64,000 nucleotides of DNA from Aminicella lysinilytica (GTDB taxonomy: Bacteria > Bacillota > Clostridia > Peptostreptococcales > Anaerovoracaceae): NCBI RefSeq assembly GCF_004362975.1, contig NZ_SNXO01000002.1, positions 1 through 64,000 on the forward strand, in the 5' to 3' direction. Below are positions 1 through 8,715 of this stretch, piece by piece; the stretch's first letter is position 1; each line of letters starts with the position of its first letter. A program made the position numbers and the translations under genes. The notes beneath the pieces are model-generated. The model saw only the letters and a list, made by a program, of their open reading frames with translations. It did no database searches and was not told the DNA's origin.

Positions 1-94
1 GTCAGTTGTTTAGATTATTATATGAATTGAACCGCCCAGTGCCGAACGGCATGCTGGGTGGTGTGAGAGGGGCTACTGTTAGCCCCTACTCGAT
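1..94 (+). mobile_element. Group II intron, 3' end only (domains V and VI)
   Basis: Positions 31-62 fold as a domain V hairpin: a 9-bp lower stem (31-39 with 54-62, one G-U pair), a two-base bulge on the 3' side (52-53), and a short upper stem (40-43 with 48-51) closed by a four-base loop. Positions 65-90 fold as domain VI: GAG pairs with CTC, then AGGGGCTA (68-75) pairs with TAGCCCCT (80-87), leaving a single bulged A at 88, the expected branch point. The segment GTGTGAGAGG and the ending CTACTCGAT are typical of bacterial group II introns, so the 3' splice site should lie near 94. The catalytic core and any reverse transcriptase would be upstream, outside the window. The insertion is intergenic, converging on the ferritin gene. 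Confidence 0.8.
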
Positions 95-112
95 TGGTCA
101 TATGAAATCGGC

Positions 113-628
113 TTAGCCGAGAACCAGTGACGGCGCAGTATAAACTCTGGCAGCACATTCCTGATCCAGCATATAAAGGCCCTTAGGGTCTCCGCCGAAT
201 AGTTCCATCTTCTGGATGAGAGTGCTTGCGTTGTTTTCCTCTTCCACCTGCTCTTTGACGAACCAGTCCAGGAACTGCATGGTTCCGAAATCTTTGACAT
301 CGTAAGCTGCGCTGTAGATGTTATTGATAAGACCTGTAACGTACTGCTCGTGAGCAAAGCCGGCCTTAAGAGCATCCATAGGCTCCTTCAGCACTGCGTC
401 AGGTTTTGCTATAGCTTCCAGGACGATGGCGTCGCCGTGCATCTGCATATACTGACGCATCAGCATAGCGTGATCCTTTTCCTCCTGGACCTGGATATTG
501 TACCAGTTAGCGAAACCGGACAATCCCTTTTCTTCATAGTAATTTGCAAACTGCATATACAGATATGCGGAGTATAACTCTTTGTTGATCTGATCGTTCA
601 AAAGATCTTTTACCTTTTCATTTAACAT
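113..628 (-). CDS. ftnA: Ferritin, non-heme bacterial type
   Basis: Iron-storage protein of 171 residues, cytoplasmic, expected to assemble into a 24-subunit shell that oxidises Fe(II) and stores it as mineral. The ferroxidase ligands of the bacterial FtnA family fall where expected: E17, E50, H53, E94, Q127 and E130. The reading frame is open for 25 more codons upstream, but the ATG at 628 follows a GGAGG site by a normal distance and starts the family's usual MLNEKV-type N-terminus, so I chose it. A promoter lies just upstream. The gene converges on the intron end at the window edge and diverges from the iron-sulfur protein gene at 809. Confidence 0.95.
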   Translation of the reverse strand: MLNEKVKDLLNDQINKELYSAYLYMQFANYYEEKGLSGFANWYNIQVQEEKDHAMLMRQYMQMHGDAIVLEAIAKPDAVLKEPMDALKAGFAHEQYVTGLINNIYSAAYDVKDFGTMQFLDWFVKEQVEEENNASTLIQKMELFGGDPKGLYMLDQECAARVYTAPSLVLG

Positions 629-654
629 AGAAAATACCTCCATTTCATAAACCA

Positions 655-683
655 AGTATAGCACCAAATGTATCGGAATACAA
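655..683 (-). promoter_or_regulatory. Ferritin promoter
   Basis: On the minus strand a -35 TTGTAT (683-678) is separated by 17 bp from TATACT (660-655), which is preceded by TGC, so it is an extended -10. It sits about 27 bp before the ferritin start. I see no clear Fur or PerR box. Confidence 0.6.
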
Positions 684-808
684 TGATTGGAGTATTCAGA
701 CAATCAACATATAGCGCACCGGTAATTTTCACGTTAATTTCATCTTAGCAGGGTATATTCTAATCAGTAATCAGGTAATGTGTATGAAATTATCGGAGGA
801 TAAATCAA

Positions 809-2056
809 ATGAAAAAGATAAAGACATTGACCATCCTGCGGCGTGTGATACAGATCGCAGCTTTCCTGGCAATGCCCGGGTTGTTTATAGATACGTTTGT
901 GGGAATGAAGTCCATAGTGACAGCGCTTATGAGCGGCAGTTTCACTTTCCGAGAATACAGTTTTCAGGTAATGACAGTGGCCACCGTAGCCCTGATAACC
1001 GTCTTCGCAGGCAGGATATTCTGCGGTTTCCTTTGTTCATTCGGGTCCATGGGAGATCTGGCGTATTTCCTGGGCAGGAAACTCCATATGCCGGAAATCA
1101 AGGTGCCGGAAACTATTGATCGGGCCTTGAGATGGCTGAAATACGTAATACTTGCAGCTATAGTCGTACTGGTATGGATCCTGGCAGCGGTTGAGATACC
1201 AAGCGCTTCCGACCCGTGGACAGTCTTCGGCATGTACGCTAAGATAGGTACATGGCCGGGCATTTCATATATGATCTCAATCGGCGGACTTTTGCTGGCG
1301 CTCATCTTCATAGCGTCTATGATGATGCCGAGAGTCTTCTGCAGATACTTCTGTCCACTGGGCGCAGGGCTCACGATCCTGGCTAAATGCAGGCTCACCA
1401 AGATCGAAAAGCCGACGGAAGGCTGCGGCTCATGCAGGCAGTGCACCAAAGCCTGCCCTATGGCTCTGGAACTGACAAAAATGGAAAAGGTATGCACAGG
1501 GGAATGCGTCAACTGCATGGCCTGCGTCGATGCCTGTCCGAGGGGAAACGCCCGGGTACAAAAATTCCCGCGCAAGATCCCGGCGGCGGCGGTGGCTGTA
1601 CTTTGTCTGGCAGTAATGGCCGGCGGATACTTCGGAGGCAATGTTTTGTCCAAGGCCTACGCGACTACGACTACTACATATGACAAGTCTTCGGGTCTGG
1701 TGTCCGATGCCAACGAAAGCACAGATACGGGGAAGTATAAAGACGGTACGTACACAGGCAGCGGCAGCGGATTCCGCGGGACAACAGAGGTAAAAGTTAC
1801 TGTGAAGAACGGCAATATTACAGCTATAACCGTGACATCTTATGTGGACGACCAGGAATATTTCGACAGATGTGTGGATGTGATAATATCTGAGATCAAG
1901 GATTCTCAGGATGTAGAAGTAGATACGGTCTCAGGAGCCACATTCAGCAGCAATGGAATCAGGGCCGCCGTTGCAGACGCTTTGGATATATCCTTCGACA
2001 ATCCTAATGACTCGGCACAGTCAGGCGGCGGGCACGGTGGACCGGGCGGATATTAA
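809..2056 (+). CDS. 4Fe-4S membrane protein with C-terminal FMN-binding domain (NosR/YccM-like)
   Basis: Membrane electron-transfer protein of 415 residues. The N-terminal half has about five membrane segments and the paired cysteine motifs FCGFLCS and FCRYFCPLG typical of the NapH/YccM family. Two ferredoxin motifs follow, CGSCRQCTKACP (about 207-218) and CTGECVNCMACVDACP (about 231-246), each able to hold a 4Fe-4S cluster. After another membrane segment comes an FMN-binding domain (about 310-395) ending in the SGAT motif, where the threonine can carry covalent FMN. The C-terminus is Gly-rich. The start follows a GGAGGA site. Known relatives pass electrons across or along the membrane; the partner here is not shown. 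The neighbouring iron-sulfur flavoprotein at 2115 is a possible redox partner. Confidence 0.85.
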   Translation: MKKIKTLTILRRVIQIAAFLAMPGLFIDTFVGMKSIVTALMSGSFTFREYSFQVMTVATVALITVFAGRIFCGFLCSFGSMGDLAYFLGRKLHMPEIKVPETIDRALRWLKYVILAAIVVLVWILAAVEIPSASDPWTVFGMYAKIGTWPGISYMISIGGLLLALIFIASMMMPRVFCRYFCPLGAGLTILAKCRLTKIEKPTEGCGSCRQCTKACPMALELTKMEKVCTGECVNCMACVDACPRGNARVQKFPRKIPAAAVAVLCLAVMAGGYFGGNVLSKAYATTTTTYDKSSGLVSDANESTDTGKYKDGTYTGSGSGFRGTTEVKVTVKNGNITAITVTSYVDDQEYFDRCVDVIISEIKDSQDVEVDTVSGATFSSNGIRAAVADALDISFDNPNDSAQSGGGHGGPGGY

Positions 2057-2079
2057 TGGTAGCACTACTCCATTTATAG

Positions 2080-2088
2080 TGATATAAT
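2080..2088 (+). promoter_or_regulatory. Extended -10 promoter for the iron-sulfur flavoprotein gene
   Basis: TGATATAAT is an extended -10 (TG, one base, TATAAT) 27 bp before the next start codon. No good -35 is visible, which is tolerable for this class. Confidence 0.45.
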
Positions 2089-2114
2089 TGAAACTAGATT
2101 TGGAGGTTAAAACA

Positions 2115-2678
2115 ATGAAGAAAATAATTATTGTAGATGCCAGCCCTCGTAAAGGCGGCAATTCAGATGTTGTAACAGATAAGCTCTGTGCAGAGATCAA
2201 GAATGCTGATGTAGAGGTTTTCAAGATCAGAGAGAAAACAGTTAATCCGTGCCACGGCTGTGATGCCTGCAAGGGCAGGGACAAGGCCGGCTGCGTTCAG
2301 AAGGACGACATCGGCGCGCTGATTTCCAGAATAGATGAGAGTGATGCTGTGGTTCTCAACACACCGATTTATTTCGGTCAGGTCAGCGCTCAGGCCAAGA
2401 TGTTCATAGACCGTATGTACTGCTTCTTCGATCCGGGAAAACCGTCTATGACTAACGCTTCTAAGAGCAACAGGAAGACAGCTCTTATCTGCACCTGTGG
2501 CGATGGATCAGGGGCATATGATAAGTATGCTGAGGAAACAGTTCATTGCATGGATACAATAGGAGTCGCTGAATCCAGGTCTCTTGTTTGCGGAGGCATC
2601 AACGGTCTCGGCGAATGTAAGGAGAAGCCTGAATATATGAAATCGATCGGCGAAATAGCTGATTGGCTGAGCAAGTAA
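2115..2678 (+). CDS. Iron-sulfur flavoprotein / NADPH-dependent FMN reductase family
   Basis: Flavodoxin-fold redox protein of 187 residues. The N-terminus carries the FMN phosphate loop SPRKGGNS. A compact cysteine cluster CHGCDACKG followed by GC (about 48-60) is the pattern of archaeal and clostridial iron-sulfur flavoproteins that hold a 4Fe-4S cluster next to FMN. The TPIYF motif follows. The frame is open nine codons further upstream, but the ATG at 2115 follows GGAGGT at 2102-2107. Such proteins carry electrons from ferredoxin to oxidants, including oxygen species. The position after the Fe-S/FMN membrane protein and near ferritin suggests a shared redox or oxidative-stress theme, which is inference. 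Confidence 0.85.
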   Translation: MKKIIIVDASPRKGGNSDVVTDKLCAEIKNADVEVFKIREKTVNPCHGCDACKGRDKAGCVQKDDIGALISRIDESDAVVLNTPIYFGQVSAQAKMFIDRMYCFFDPGKPSMTNASKSNRKTALICTCGDGSGAYDKYAEETVHCMDTIGVAESRSLVCGGINGLGECKEKPEYMKSIGEIADWLSK

Positions 2679-2692
2679 ATAAATGCATTTAA

Positions 2693-2731
2693 TGCCGCCG
2701 CAGGCGCTGTAACCCGCAGCGGCAGTTTTGT
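2693..2731 (+). terminator. Probable intrinsic terminator
   Basis: TGCCGC (2693-2698) pairs with GCGGCA (2719-2724), followed by GTTTTGTTTG. It separates the flavoprotein gene from the PH-domain pair. Confidence 0.5.
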
Positions 2732-2755
2732 TTGATTAAGAGAGGAGATCCGCAG

Positions 2756-3283
2756 GTGGAAGAATTCAAAAAGCCAGACAAGAAAGCCATCACCGGCTGG
2801 AGAATAGGAGAACTGATAGGGTTTGTTATTGTTACGGCCATAGTTGTGGCAGCCTTCGCTATTACCATATCCAAGAAATGGAACGGAGATTTCTTCGCCA
2901 TGTGGGAAGGAAAAGGGGACTCCACGGGAAGAATAGCTGTGCTGGCAGCCTTGGCCCTGGCTGTGGTCTACTTCGTCATAGCCGTTATTATCATGCCAAA
3001 ACTGGAGTATATGCAGTGGGGATATATGGTCACAGAAGATAAGGTCGTAATACGCCACGGCATATTTTTCGTCAGGAAAAGCATAATTCCAATCATAAGG
3101 ATACAGAATATAACCGTGAAGCAGGGCCCTGTCAACAGAAAACTGGGTCTGTTCAAGGTGGAAATGGTCCTGGCCAGCGGTACCTTTGAAATCGAGGGAC
3201 TGACTAAGGAAGTGGCCGACGAGATAAGCGATAACCTGAAGACCAGGCTTTACAGCAGGGTGGCTGAGAAAGGGGTGCTGTAA
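2756..3283 (+). CDS. PH-domain membrane protein, YdbS-like
   Basis: Protein of 175 residues with two N-terminal membrane segments (about 15-35 and 60-85) and a bacterial PH (bPH2) domain in the C-terminal half. I chose the GTG at 2756 because AGAGGAG (2741-2747) lies eight bases upstream; a TTG at 2732 would add eight residues but has no such site. The stop overlaps the next start by one base (TAATG), so the two genes are almost certainly translated together. YdbS/YdbT pairs occur together in Bacillus and other Firmicutes. In Bacillus they have been linked to resistance to other bacteria's peptides, but the molecular role is not settled. Confidence 0.75.
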   Translation: MEEFKKPDKKAITGWRIGELIGFVIVTAIVVAAFAITISKKWNGDFFAMWEGKGDSTGRIAVLAALALAVVYFVIAVIIMPKLEYMQWGYMVTEDKVVIRHGIFFVRKSIIPIIRIQNITVKQGPVNRKLGLFKVEMVLASGTFEIEGLTKEVADEISDNLKTRLYSRVAEKGVL

Positions 3284-4761
3284 TGTCTTTCGGACCTAAA
3301 CGCGGCCATCCCATCTATATATTCGAGAATATCAATGACTTCGTGCTTCTGTTTATTGCCTTGATAATAGCTCTTTTCAAAGGTGATATGAGCATATTTA
3401 CCAGCAATCTGGCCTACGATGTCATTATTTTTGCAATGCCTTTCATCAGACTGGTCAGTTACCTTACCACATATATTTCTGTTGACGACCAGAAACTGAC
3501 GGTCAGGTCCGGCTGGCTTTTCAAAAAGCATATGGAAATACCTGTTGCTACTATTACCACGATCGACTTTTCACAGGGTGTATTCCATCAGATGCTGGGC
3601 GCATACAAGGTGAAAATCGACAACGCCGGAAACATGTCCGGAGATGTGACTAAGATATCCATGAGCTTCGGCAAGGAGGATGCAACAAAGTTAAAAGAGT
3701 TGCTTCAGCCGGGCAAGGCGGGTCTTGACGGTTTCAATCTGGAGTCCGACGGCGATGAAAAACTGGAAGGCAAGGCCGGCGAATATTACTTCAGCATGGG
3801 TGATCTGGCTCTTATGGGGGCCATCAAAGATAAAGGGAAATTTCTTCTGCAGCTGATCGCTATAGTCTGCGGAGGATCCTCATTCCTCGCAGGGATAGTT
3901 ACTGTGTCGGAGGCAGGCCTGGAGCATCAGGGCACCAGGATCGTCAACAGTCTGGGACTTATATGGGTAGCAGTCATACTGATAGCCGGTATATTCCTCT
4001 TGTCCATTGCGGCAGGTTCTATTGGCGCCGTAATCAAGTACTACGGTTTTCATATATCAGACAGCGGAGACACTATACGTATAAGATATGGGCTACTGAC
4101 CAGGAAAAGTTACACCATACATAAGAGCAGAATAAGCGGATTTTATTACGAACAATCTATACTCATGAGGTGTATGAAGACGGGAACACTCCACTGCTAT
4201 GCCATAGGTTACGGCGGTGATTCTTCTGATGAGGATACCAGCGAGGATCCCATTCTTATTCCTCTGATAAAGTCCGCAGAACTGAGACGGACTATGGCCG
4301 GGATCCTGCCGGAAATGGCAGAGGCAGGGGAGAGGGAGAAGCCTTTGGGCCGCAGCTGGTACTATTTCCTCTACAGCTGGTCAGTATTATTATCTCTGAT
4401 AGTACTGGCAGGACTGATAGTATTGCCGTATTTCTTCCCGGCTGCCAGCCAATTCTGGATCATGGGGCTGGCAATTCTTGCAATGGCATTTGCAGGAGCC
4501 ATGATGCAGCACTATAACACATCTATATATGGAAATGGAAACAACATTTCTATTTCATCTGGCGGGTTCAACAAGACTACAGTTTTCGTCAAGACCAGAA
4601 ATGTTGAAAGCGTCTACGAGACAGCAGGGTACTTCAAGCATAAGAAGGGCGTCACTACTGTAGTCATAGGATTCATTGCGCCTTTGGCCACGTCAGGAGC
4701 CAAGGCCAGGAATGTGTCTGTGGAGGCCTTTGAAAATATCAGAAACAGGCTGATATATTAG
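3283..4761 (+). CDS. PH-domain membrane protein, YdbT-like
   Basis: Protein of 492 residues, the larger partner of the gene before it. It has about six membrane segments in three pairs (near the N-terminus, about 180-260, and about 365-405), each followed by a bPH2-type domain, the usual YdbT arrangement. The start overlaps the stop of the upstream gene by one base. Only four bases separate its stop from the end of the convergent dapH gene, and I see no terminator in that gap, so the two transcripts probably overlap at their 3' ends. Confidence 0.75.
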   Translation: MSFGPKRGHPIYIFENINDFVLLFIALIIALFKGDMSIFTSNLAYDVIIFAMPFIRLVSYLTTYISVDDQKLTVRSGWLFKKHMEIPVATITTIDFSQGVFHQMLGAYKVKIDNAGNMSGDVTKISMSFGKEDATKLKELLQPGKAGLDGFNLESDGDEKLEGKAGEYYFSMGDLALMGAIKDKGKFLLQLIAIVCGGSSFLAGIVTVSEAGLEHQGTRIVNSLGLIWVAVILIAGIFLLSIAAGSIGAVIKYYGFHISDSGDTIRIRYGLLTRKSYTIHKSRISGFYYEQSILMRCMKTGTLHCYAIGYGGDSSDEDTSEDPILIPLIKSAELRRTMAGILPEMAEAGEREKPLGRSWYYFLYSWSVLLSLIVLAGLIVLPYFFPAASQFWIMGLAILAMAFAGAMMQHYNTSIYGNGNNISISSGGFNKTTVFVKTRNVESVYETAGYFKHKKGVTTVVIGFIAPLATSGAKARNVSVEAFENIRNRLIY

Positions 4762-4765
4762 CTCT

Positions 4766-5464
4766 TTATAATCTACGAAGAGCCTCGATCAGTTCCGTCT
4801 TCGATGAGGCTACATTTATCTTGTCCTTTATGACGCGAGCCGGAACGCCTGCTACTACTGTGCCGGCGGGCACATCATCTACGACGATAGCTCCGGCGGC
4901 GACTACGGAATCCCTGCCGACTCTGACGCCTTCCAGGATGACGGCGTTGGCGCCGACAATCACATTGTCTTCAACGACGACAGGGGTCGCGCTGGCAGGC
5001 TCTATGACGCCGGCCAGTACTGCTCCTGCTGCAATATGACAGTTCTTTCCTACAGTGGCTCGGCCGCCGAGGACTGCGCCCATGTCTATCATGGACCCCA
5101 TTCCGATGACGGCCCCGATATTTATGATGGCTCCCATCATTATTACGGCGTTGTCACCGATTTCCACATGTTCACGTATAATTGCGCCCGGTTCTATGCG
5201 GGCGTTTATTTTTTTATAGTCAAGCATTGGGACGCCACTGTTCCTTCTGTCGTTTTCCAGCACCAGATCCTGAATATGATCGGCATTAGCATTAAGAACA
5301 GGTTCCATTTCCTTCCAGTCACCGAATACGATGGCCGAAGTCGCGCCGTTGCCGAATACTTTGCATCCGGGGAAATCCGGCAGTTTGTCTGAATTTATAT
5401 AAGCCTTCACCGGCGTTTTCTTATCTGAGCTGCTTATGTAGTTGATCAGTTCCTGAGCATTCAT
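4766..5464 (-). CDS. dapH: Tetrahydrodipicolinate N-acetyltransferase
   Basis: Acetylates tetrahydrodipicolinate with acetyl-CoA, the committing step of the acetylase branch of lysine and diaminopimelate synthesis. The protein of 232 residues (about 236 in Bacillus) has an N-terminal alpha domain, then a long left-handed beta helix of hexapeptide repeats (for example [20 protein letters not shown], about 95-205), and a short tail. Three close in-frame starts exist (TTG 5479, ATG 5470, ATG 5464). GGAGGT is seven bases before 5464 and too near the others, so I chose 5464. The first 44 bases lie inside dapB, so its translation is probably coupled to dapB. It is third in a dapA-dapB-dapH operon. 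Confidence 0.93.
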   Translation of the reverse strand: MNAQELINYISSSDKKTPVKAYINSDKLPDFPGCKVFGNGATSAIVFGDWKEMEPVLNANADHIQDLVLENDRRNSGVPMLDYKKINARIEPGAIIREHVEIGDNAVIMMGAIINIGAVIGMGSMIDMGAVLGGRATVGKNCHIAAGAVLAGVIEPASATPVVVEDNVIVGANAVILEGVRVGRDSVVAAGAIVVDDVPAGTVVAGVPARVIKDKINVASSKTELIEALRRL

Positions 5465-6134
5465 TGTCATTACCTCCAAATATTATCTCTTCAAAAGAAT
5501 ACCAGCCGGCTTTTCGGTGGGCCAGGCTGCAGGCTGCAGTCAGTGCGCCTTTGGCAAAGATGGCTCTGCTGGTTGCTTCATGGGTCAGGGTCACGGTTTC
5601 GTCCTGACCGAAAAAGTTCACCTGATGTATGCCGCATACTGTTCCGCCTCGCAGGGAATGGATGCCGACATTTTCATCGGAACTGATGGCGGCCCTCAGT
5701 AGTCTGGCTGTGCCGCTGGGTGCGTCTTTCTTGGACTTATGATGAGTTTCGACGATCTCGCAGTCGCAGCCCGCCTCTGTGAGGAAGGGCGAATATGTTT
5801 CCAGCATACGCTTCACTACAGCAACGCCAAGGGAAAAGTTGCCGCTGTATAGTACTGGTGAGAACTTTGCGATTTCTCGGATTAAAGATGTTTCATCATC
5901 AGAATATCCGGTGGTTCCGCAGACATAAGCGGTGCCTGTTTGTCTGAGGTAGTCCAGGACCTGAGGCAGTGCCCCGGGTCCGGAAAAGTCTATGACGGCA
6001 TCGGCGGCCGGCTTGCCGGCAAGAGCACCGGCGGAGCCGCGATCCACTGTAAGTATTATTTTGTGCCCGTGGGCCTCGGCCTGCTCACGGACGATCCGGC
6101 CCATACGGCCTGTACCTATCAACACTATATTCAT
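5421..6134 (-). CDS. dapB: 4-Hydroxy-tetrahydrodipicolinate reductase
   Basis: Reduces the DapA product with NAD(P)H in the lysine/diaminopimelate pathway. The 237-residue protein starts with the nucleotide-binding motif GTGRMGR (7-13). The family signature [15 protein letters not shown] spans about 129-143, with the catalytic His pair at 131-132 and the lysine after it. It is somewhat short for the family, as in other Firmicutes. The start at 6134 overlaps the dapA stop by four bases (ATGA), and its own 3' end overlaps the dapH start by 44 bases. The frame is open further upstream, but that stretch is dapA coding sequence. Confidence 0.93.
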   Translation of the reverse strand: MNIVLIGTGRMGRIVREQAEAHGHKIILTVDRGSAGALAGKPAADAVIDFSGPGALPQVLDYLRQTGTAYVCGTTGYSDDETSLIREIAKFSPVLYSGNFSLGVAVVKRMLETYSPFLTEAGCDCEIVETHHKSKKDAPSGTARLLRAAISSDENVGIHSLRGGTVCGIHQVNFFGQDETVTLTHEATSRAIFAKGALTAACSLAHRKAGWYSFEEIIFGGNDNECSGTDQLHKQLR

Positions 6135-7018
6135 ATGAGGCCAGCCTTTCTCATTGTGGCTGACAGCGCGTCTTTGGCACCGTAACTCATATTGTACAAA
6201 GGCATGCGCAGATTGTCGCCGCACTTGTTCATAAGGCCTAAAGCAGTTTTTACGGGGATAGGGTTCACTTCCAGGAAGAGATCGTTGATCAGCTCCAGAT
6301 ACCGTAACTGGCTGGCGGCCGCTTCGGCAGTGTGACCGTTCAGATAGTTCATGACCATTTCATGGGTCTCGTGTGGCATGATGTTGGCCAGGACGGATAT
6401 GACTCCGCTGCCGCCGATGGACAGAATAGGAATGGTGATATCATCGTTTCCTGAGAACATGACGAAGTCGTCGGAAAGGTACCTGGCGATCTTCATGGCG
6501 TAACTCATGTCGCCGGAGGCTTCTTTGATGCCGTAGATCATAGGGTGCCGGCTCAGACGAGCCACTACGCTTTCAGAGATGTTGCACCCGGTGCGGCCGG
6601 GCACGTTGTAGATAAGGCAGGGAATGTGTACAGCGTCTGCAATAGTCTTGAAATGCATGTACATGCCCTCGTCGTTTGTTTTGTTGTAATATGGTGAGAT
6701 GAGCAGCAGCCCGTCAACGCCCATAGCCTCAAAGGAAAGACTGCGCTCAAGCATAGCCTGCGTACAGTTGGAACCGCTGCCGGCTATGACAGGAATCCTG
6801 CCCGCGACACGTTCTACAGTGAACCTGCAGACCTCATCGTCTTCCTCCTGAAGCATAGTTGCGCTTTCTCCTGTGGTGCCCAGGGTGACTATGCCATCCG
6901 TTCCGTTGGCAATGTGCCAGTCTATAAGATCACCCAGCTGATTGAAATCCGGGTCGCCGTTTTCATCGAAGGGCGTGACCAGAGCTACTATAGATCCTTT
7001 TAATCCTCTTAAATTCAT
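6131..7018 (-). CDS. dapA: 4-Hydroxy-tetrahydrodipicolinate synthase
   Basis: Condenses pyruvate with aspartate semialdehyde, the first step of the diaminopimelate/lysine branch. The 295-residue TIM barrel has GTTGE at 47-51, the catalytic tyrosine in YNVPGRT (about 137) and the Schiff-base lysine in GIKEASG (165). The chosen ATG (7018) matches the family N-terminus (MNLRGLKGS). An upstream ATG at 7051 would add eleven residues that look like leader sequence. The ribosome binding site is modest (AAAGG plus a nearby TTGG). It is the first gene of the operon and is preceded by the lysine riboswitch and terminator, so its transcription should fall when lysine is plentiful. Confidence 0.95.
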   Translation of the reverse strand: MNLRGLKGSIVALVTPFDENGDPDFNQLGDLIDWHIANGTDGIVTLGTTGESATMLQEEDDEVCRFTVERVAGRIPVIAGSGSNCTQAMLERSLSFEAMGVDGLLLISPYYNKTNDEGMYMHFKTIADAVHIPCLIYNVPGRTGCNISESVVARLSRHPMIYGIKEASGDMSYAMKIARYLSDDFVMFSGNDDITIPILSIGGSGVISVLANIMPHETHEMVMNYLNGHTAEAAASQLRYLELINDLFLEVNPIPVKTALGLMNKCGDNLRMPLYNMSYGAKDALSATMRKAGLI

Positions 7019-7070
7019 TTTATTTTCCAACCTTTCATTTTCTAAATGCATTAACTAAGATAGCGATATT

Positions 7071-7095
7071 AAAAAAACAGGCTCCGTAGAGCCTG
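7071..7095 (-). terminator. Riboswitch-controlled intrinsic terminator of the dap operon
   Basis: On the minus strand CAGGCTC pairs with GAGCCTG around a four-base loop and is followed by seven T. It lies between the lysine aptamer and dapA, the normal place for a transcription-off switch. Confidence 0.85.
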
Positions 7096-7321
7096 CTGTT
7101 GGAATTCTTCGATAAAACGCGCGCTAAGTTATCAAATACTCCGACAGCACCCCTTCAGGCATATAACTTCCTTTGCCTGAAGACAGTCCTACGGATATTC
7201 TCCGTAGTCCCACTATGGCGACACGCCTGCCGTCAAAGTTCGGCGGAATTGCTGTCAACTGCCCTCATAGCCTGCCGGCTCATGCAGCGATGTCGTTTCC
7301 GCGACCTCTATCTTGGTAACA
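7071..7321 (-). promoter_or_regulatory. Lysine riboswitch (L box) controlling dapA-dapB-dapH
   Basis: Reading the minus strand from 7315 down, the leader begins AAGATAGAGGTCGCG, carries GCCGAAC mid-way, and ends with GGGACTACGG...CCGTAGGACTGTCTTC. This matches the conserved skeleton of the lysine riboswitch: an AGAGG 5' segment, GCCGAA, and a last arm ending in CTGTC. P1 is formed by 7308-7315 with 7179-7186 (one G-U). The last arm is 7201-7207 with 7189-7195. The same seven bases of 7189-7195 are also fully complementary to 7083-7089 in the terminator, giving a ready antiterminator. Binding of lysine should favour the arm and so the terminator. Covariance scoring was not possible here. Confidence 0.85.
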
Positions 7322-7350
7322 AGGTTAACACAGCACTTGGGCAGTGTCAA
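7322..7350 (-). promoter_or_regulatory. dap operon promoter
   Basis: Minus strand TTGACA (7350-7345), 17-bp spacer, TAACCT (7327-7322). Transcription would begin near 7315, right at the 5' strand of riboswitch helix P1. Confidence 0.8.
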
Positions 7351-7382
7351 GACCATAATTTTGATTCATAATTGAAAAGTTA

Positions 7383-7391
7383 TGTTATAAT
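7383..7391 (+). promoter_or_regulatory. Extended -10 promoter for the aminotransferase gene
   Basis: TGTTATAAT is a perfect extended -10, 37 bp before the start codon. It lies only 33 bp past the divergent dap promoter's -35, so the two promoters share one intergenic region. Confidence 0.65.
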
Positions 7392-7428
7392 AGCATTGAA
7401 TCTATTAGTCAGAGAAAGGATACAGATC

Positions 7429-8616
7429 ATGATAGCGAAAAGATTGAGAAAATCACTGGATGAGGCAATATCCATCCGCGATATATTTGAAGAGGGAAAG
7501 AAGATGGCCGATATATACGGCGCTGAAAATATTTTCAATTTTACCATTGGAAATCCAAGCGTTGCTCCACCGGCCATTGTAAACGAGACCTTCCATGAAA
7601 TGCTGGACACTGTTCCGGCTAAGGAACTTCACGGATATCCGGCCAATGTGGGACATCCTGATGTCAGGAGCCATATTGCAGATGTATTGAATAAGGAATA
7701 CGGCGGCAAGTACACAACCGAGGGAGTAGTGATGACTACGGGGGCGGCAGCTGCCATAGTTGAGATATGCCATACGCTTCTGGATATGGACGATGAGGCG
7801 GTTACCTTCGCGCCATATTTCTGGGAGTATAAGAGTTATGTCGGGACAGTTTACGGAAAACTGGTGCCTGCTCAGTGCAACATGGAAACACTGCAGCCGG
7901 ACCCGGAGACCTTTGAGGCAGCCCTGTCCGAAAGGACTCGTTTTGTACTCATAAACACCCCAAATAACCCAACGGGAGCAGTATACACCGAGGACTCCAT
8001 CATAAAAGTTACGGACATATTGAAGCGCAAGGAAAAGGAATACGGTCATCCGATCTATCTGGTTTCAGACGAGCCATACAGAGCTTTGGCTTACGATATT
8101 GAAGTGCCGTGGATACCTGACTACTATCGCAACACCATAGTCGTATACTCGTACAGCAAGGCTTTGTCCCTGCCGGGCGAGCGTATCGGCTGGCTTGCCA
8201 TGCAGCCTGACGTTGAGGATTACAAAGATCTCCTTGCAGGGATCACCGCATCCATACGCTATCTTGGTTATGTGAACGCGCCTTCGCTGCAGCAGAAAAT
8301 CATGCTCAAGTGCGCCGGCGAGAAGGTGGACATCAGCATATATAAAAAAACCAGGGATATTTTGTACGATGGTCTGACGAAGATCGGCTACACCTGCATA
8401 CATCCCGACGGAGCCTTCTATTTGTTTATGAAAGCTTTGGAGGATGACGACTTCCGGTTCTGCCAGGTGGCAAAGGAAGAGAAGATACTAATGGCTCCGG
8501 GAACAGCGTTCTATGGACCGGGCTGGGTGAGGATATCGTATTGCGTACCGAGTGAAGTGGCAGAGGCAAGTTTGCCGGCCTTTGAGTGGTTGTATAAGAA
8601 ATATACGGATAAATAG
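7429..8616 (+). CDS. PLP-dependent aminotransferase, class I/II
   Basis: Cytoplasmic fold-type I aminotransferase of 395 residues. Visible motifs: GNPSVAPP near 42, NNPTGAVY (179-186, cofactor and substrate binding), SDEPYR (213-218, Asp to the pyridine nitrogen), and SYSKALSLPGERIG with the Schiff-base Lys at about 244. AGAAAGGA lies eight bases before the ATG at 7429, and I rejected longer starts in the promoter region. The substrate is not certain. The position divergent from the dap operon invites the idea of an aspartate- or diaminopimelate-pathway aminotransferase, but it lacks clear DapL-specific signs that I can recognise. Confidence 0.85.
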   Translation: MIAKRLRKSLDEAISIRDIFEEGKKMADIYGAENIFNFTIGNPSVAPPAIVNETFHEMLDTVPAKELHGYPANVGHPDVRSHIADVLNKEYGGKYTTEGVVMTTGAAAAIVEICHTLLDMDDEAVTFAPYFWEYKSYVGTVYGKLVPAQCNMETLQPDPETFEAALSERTRFVLINTPNNPTGAVYTEDSIIKVTDILKRKEKEYGHPIYLVSDEPYRALAYDIEVPWIPDYYRNTIVVYSYSKALSLPGERIGWLAMQPDVEDYKDLLAGITASIRYLGYVNAPSLQQKIMLKCAGEKVDISIYKKTRDILYDGLTKIGYTCIHPDGAFYLFMKALEDDDFRFCQVAKEEKILMAPGTAFYGPGWVRISYCVPSEVAEASLPAFEWLYKKYTDK

Positions 8617-8715
8617 GCCTATATCAGAAAAATTAACACAGGTTTTAACAGACTTGCATCGTTGAAAATACAATGCAATACAACTATTTGTTAGAAAAAA
8701 TAAATCTAATCTGTC

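Noticed and set aside
964-1653. Minus-strand open frame of 229 codons inside the 4Fe-4S protein gene
   Set aside because: Shadow of a clear ferredoxin-motif gene; no start signals.
7099-7371. Plus-strand open frame of 90 codons upstream of the aminotransferase
   Set aside because: It lies on the complement of the lysine riboswitch, has no ribosome binding site, and its base pattern is explained by RNA helices.
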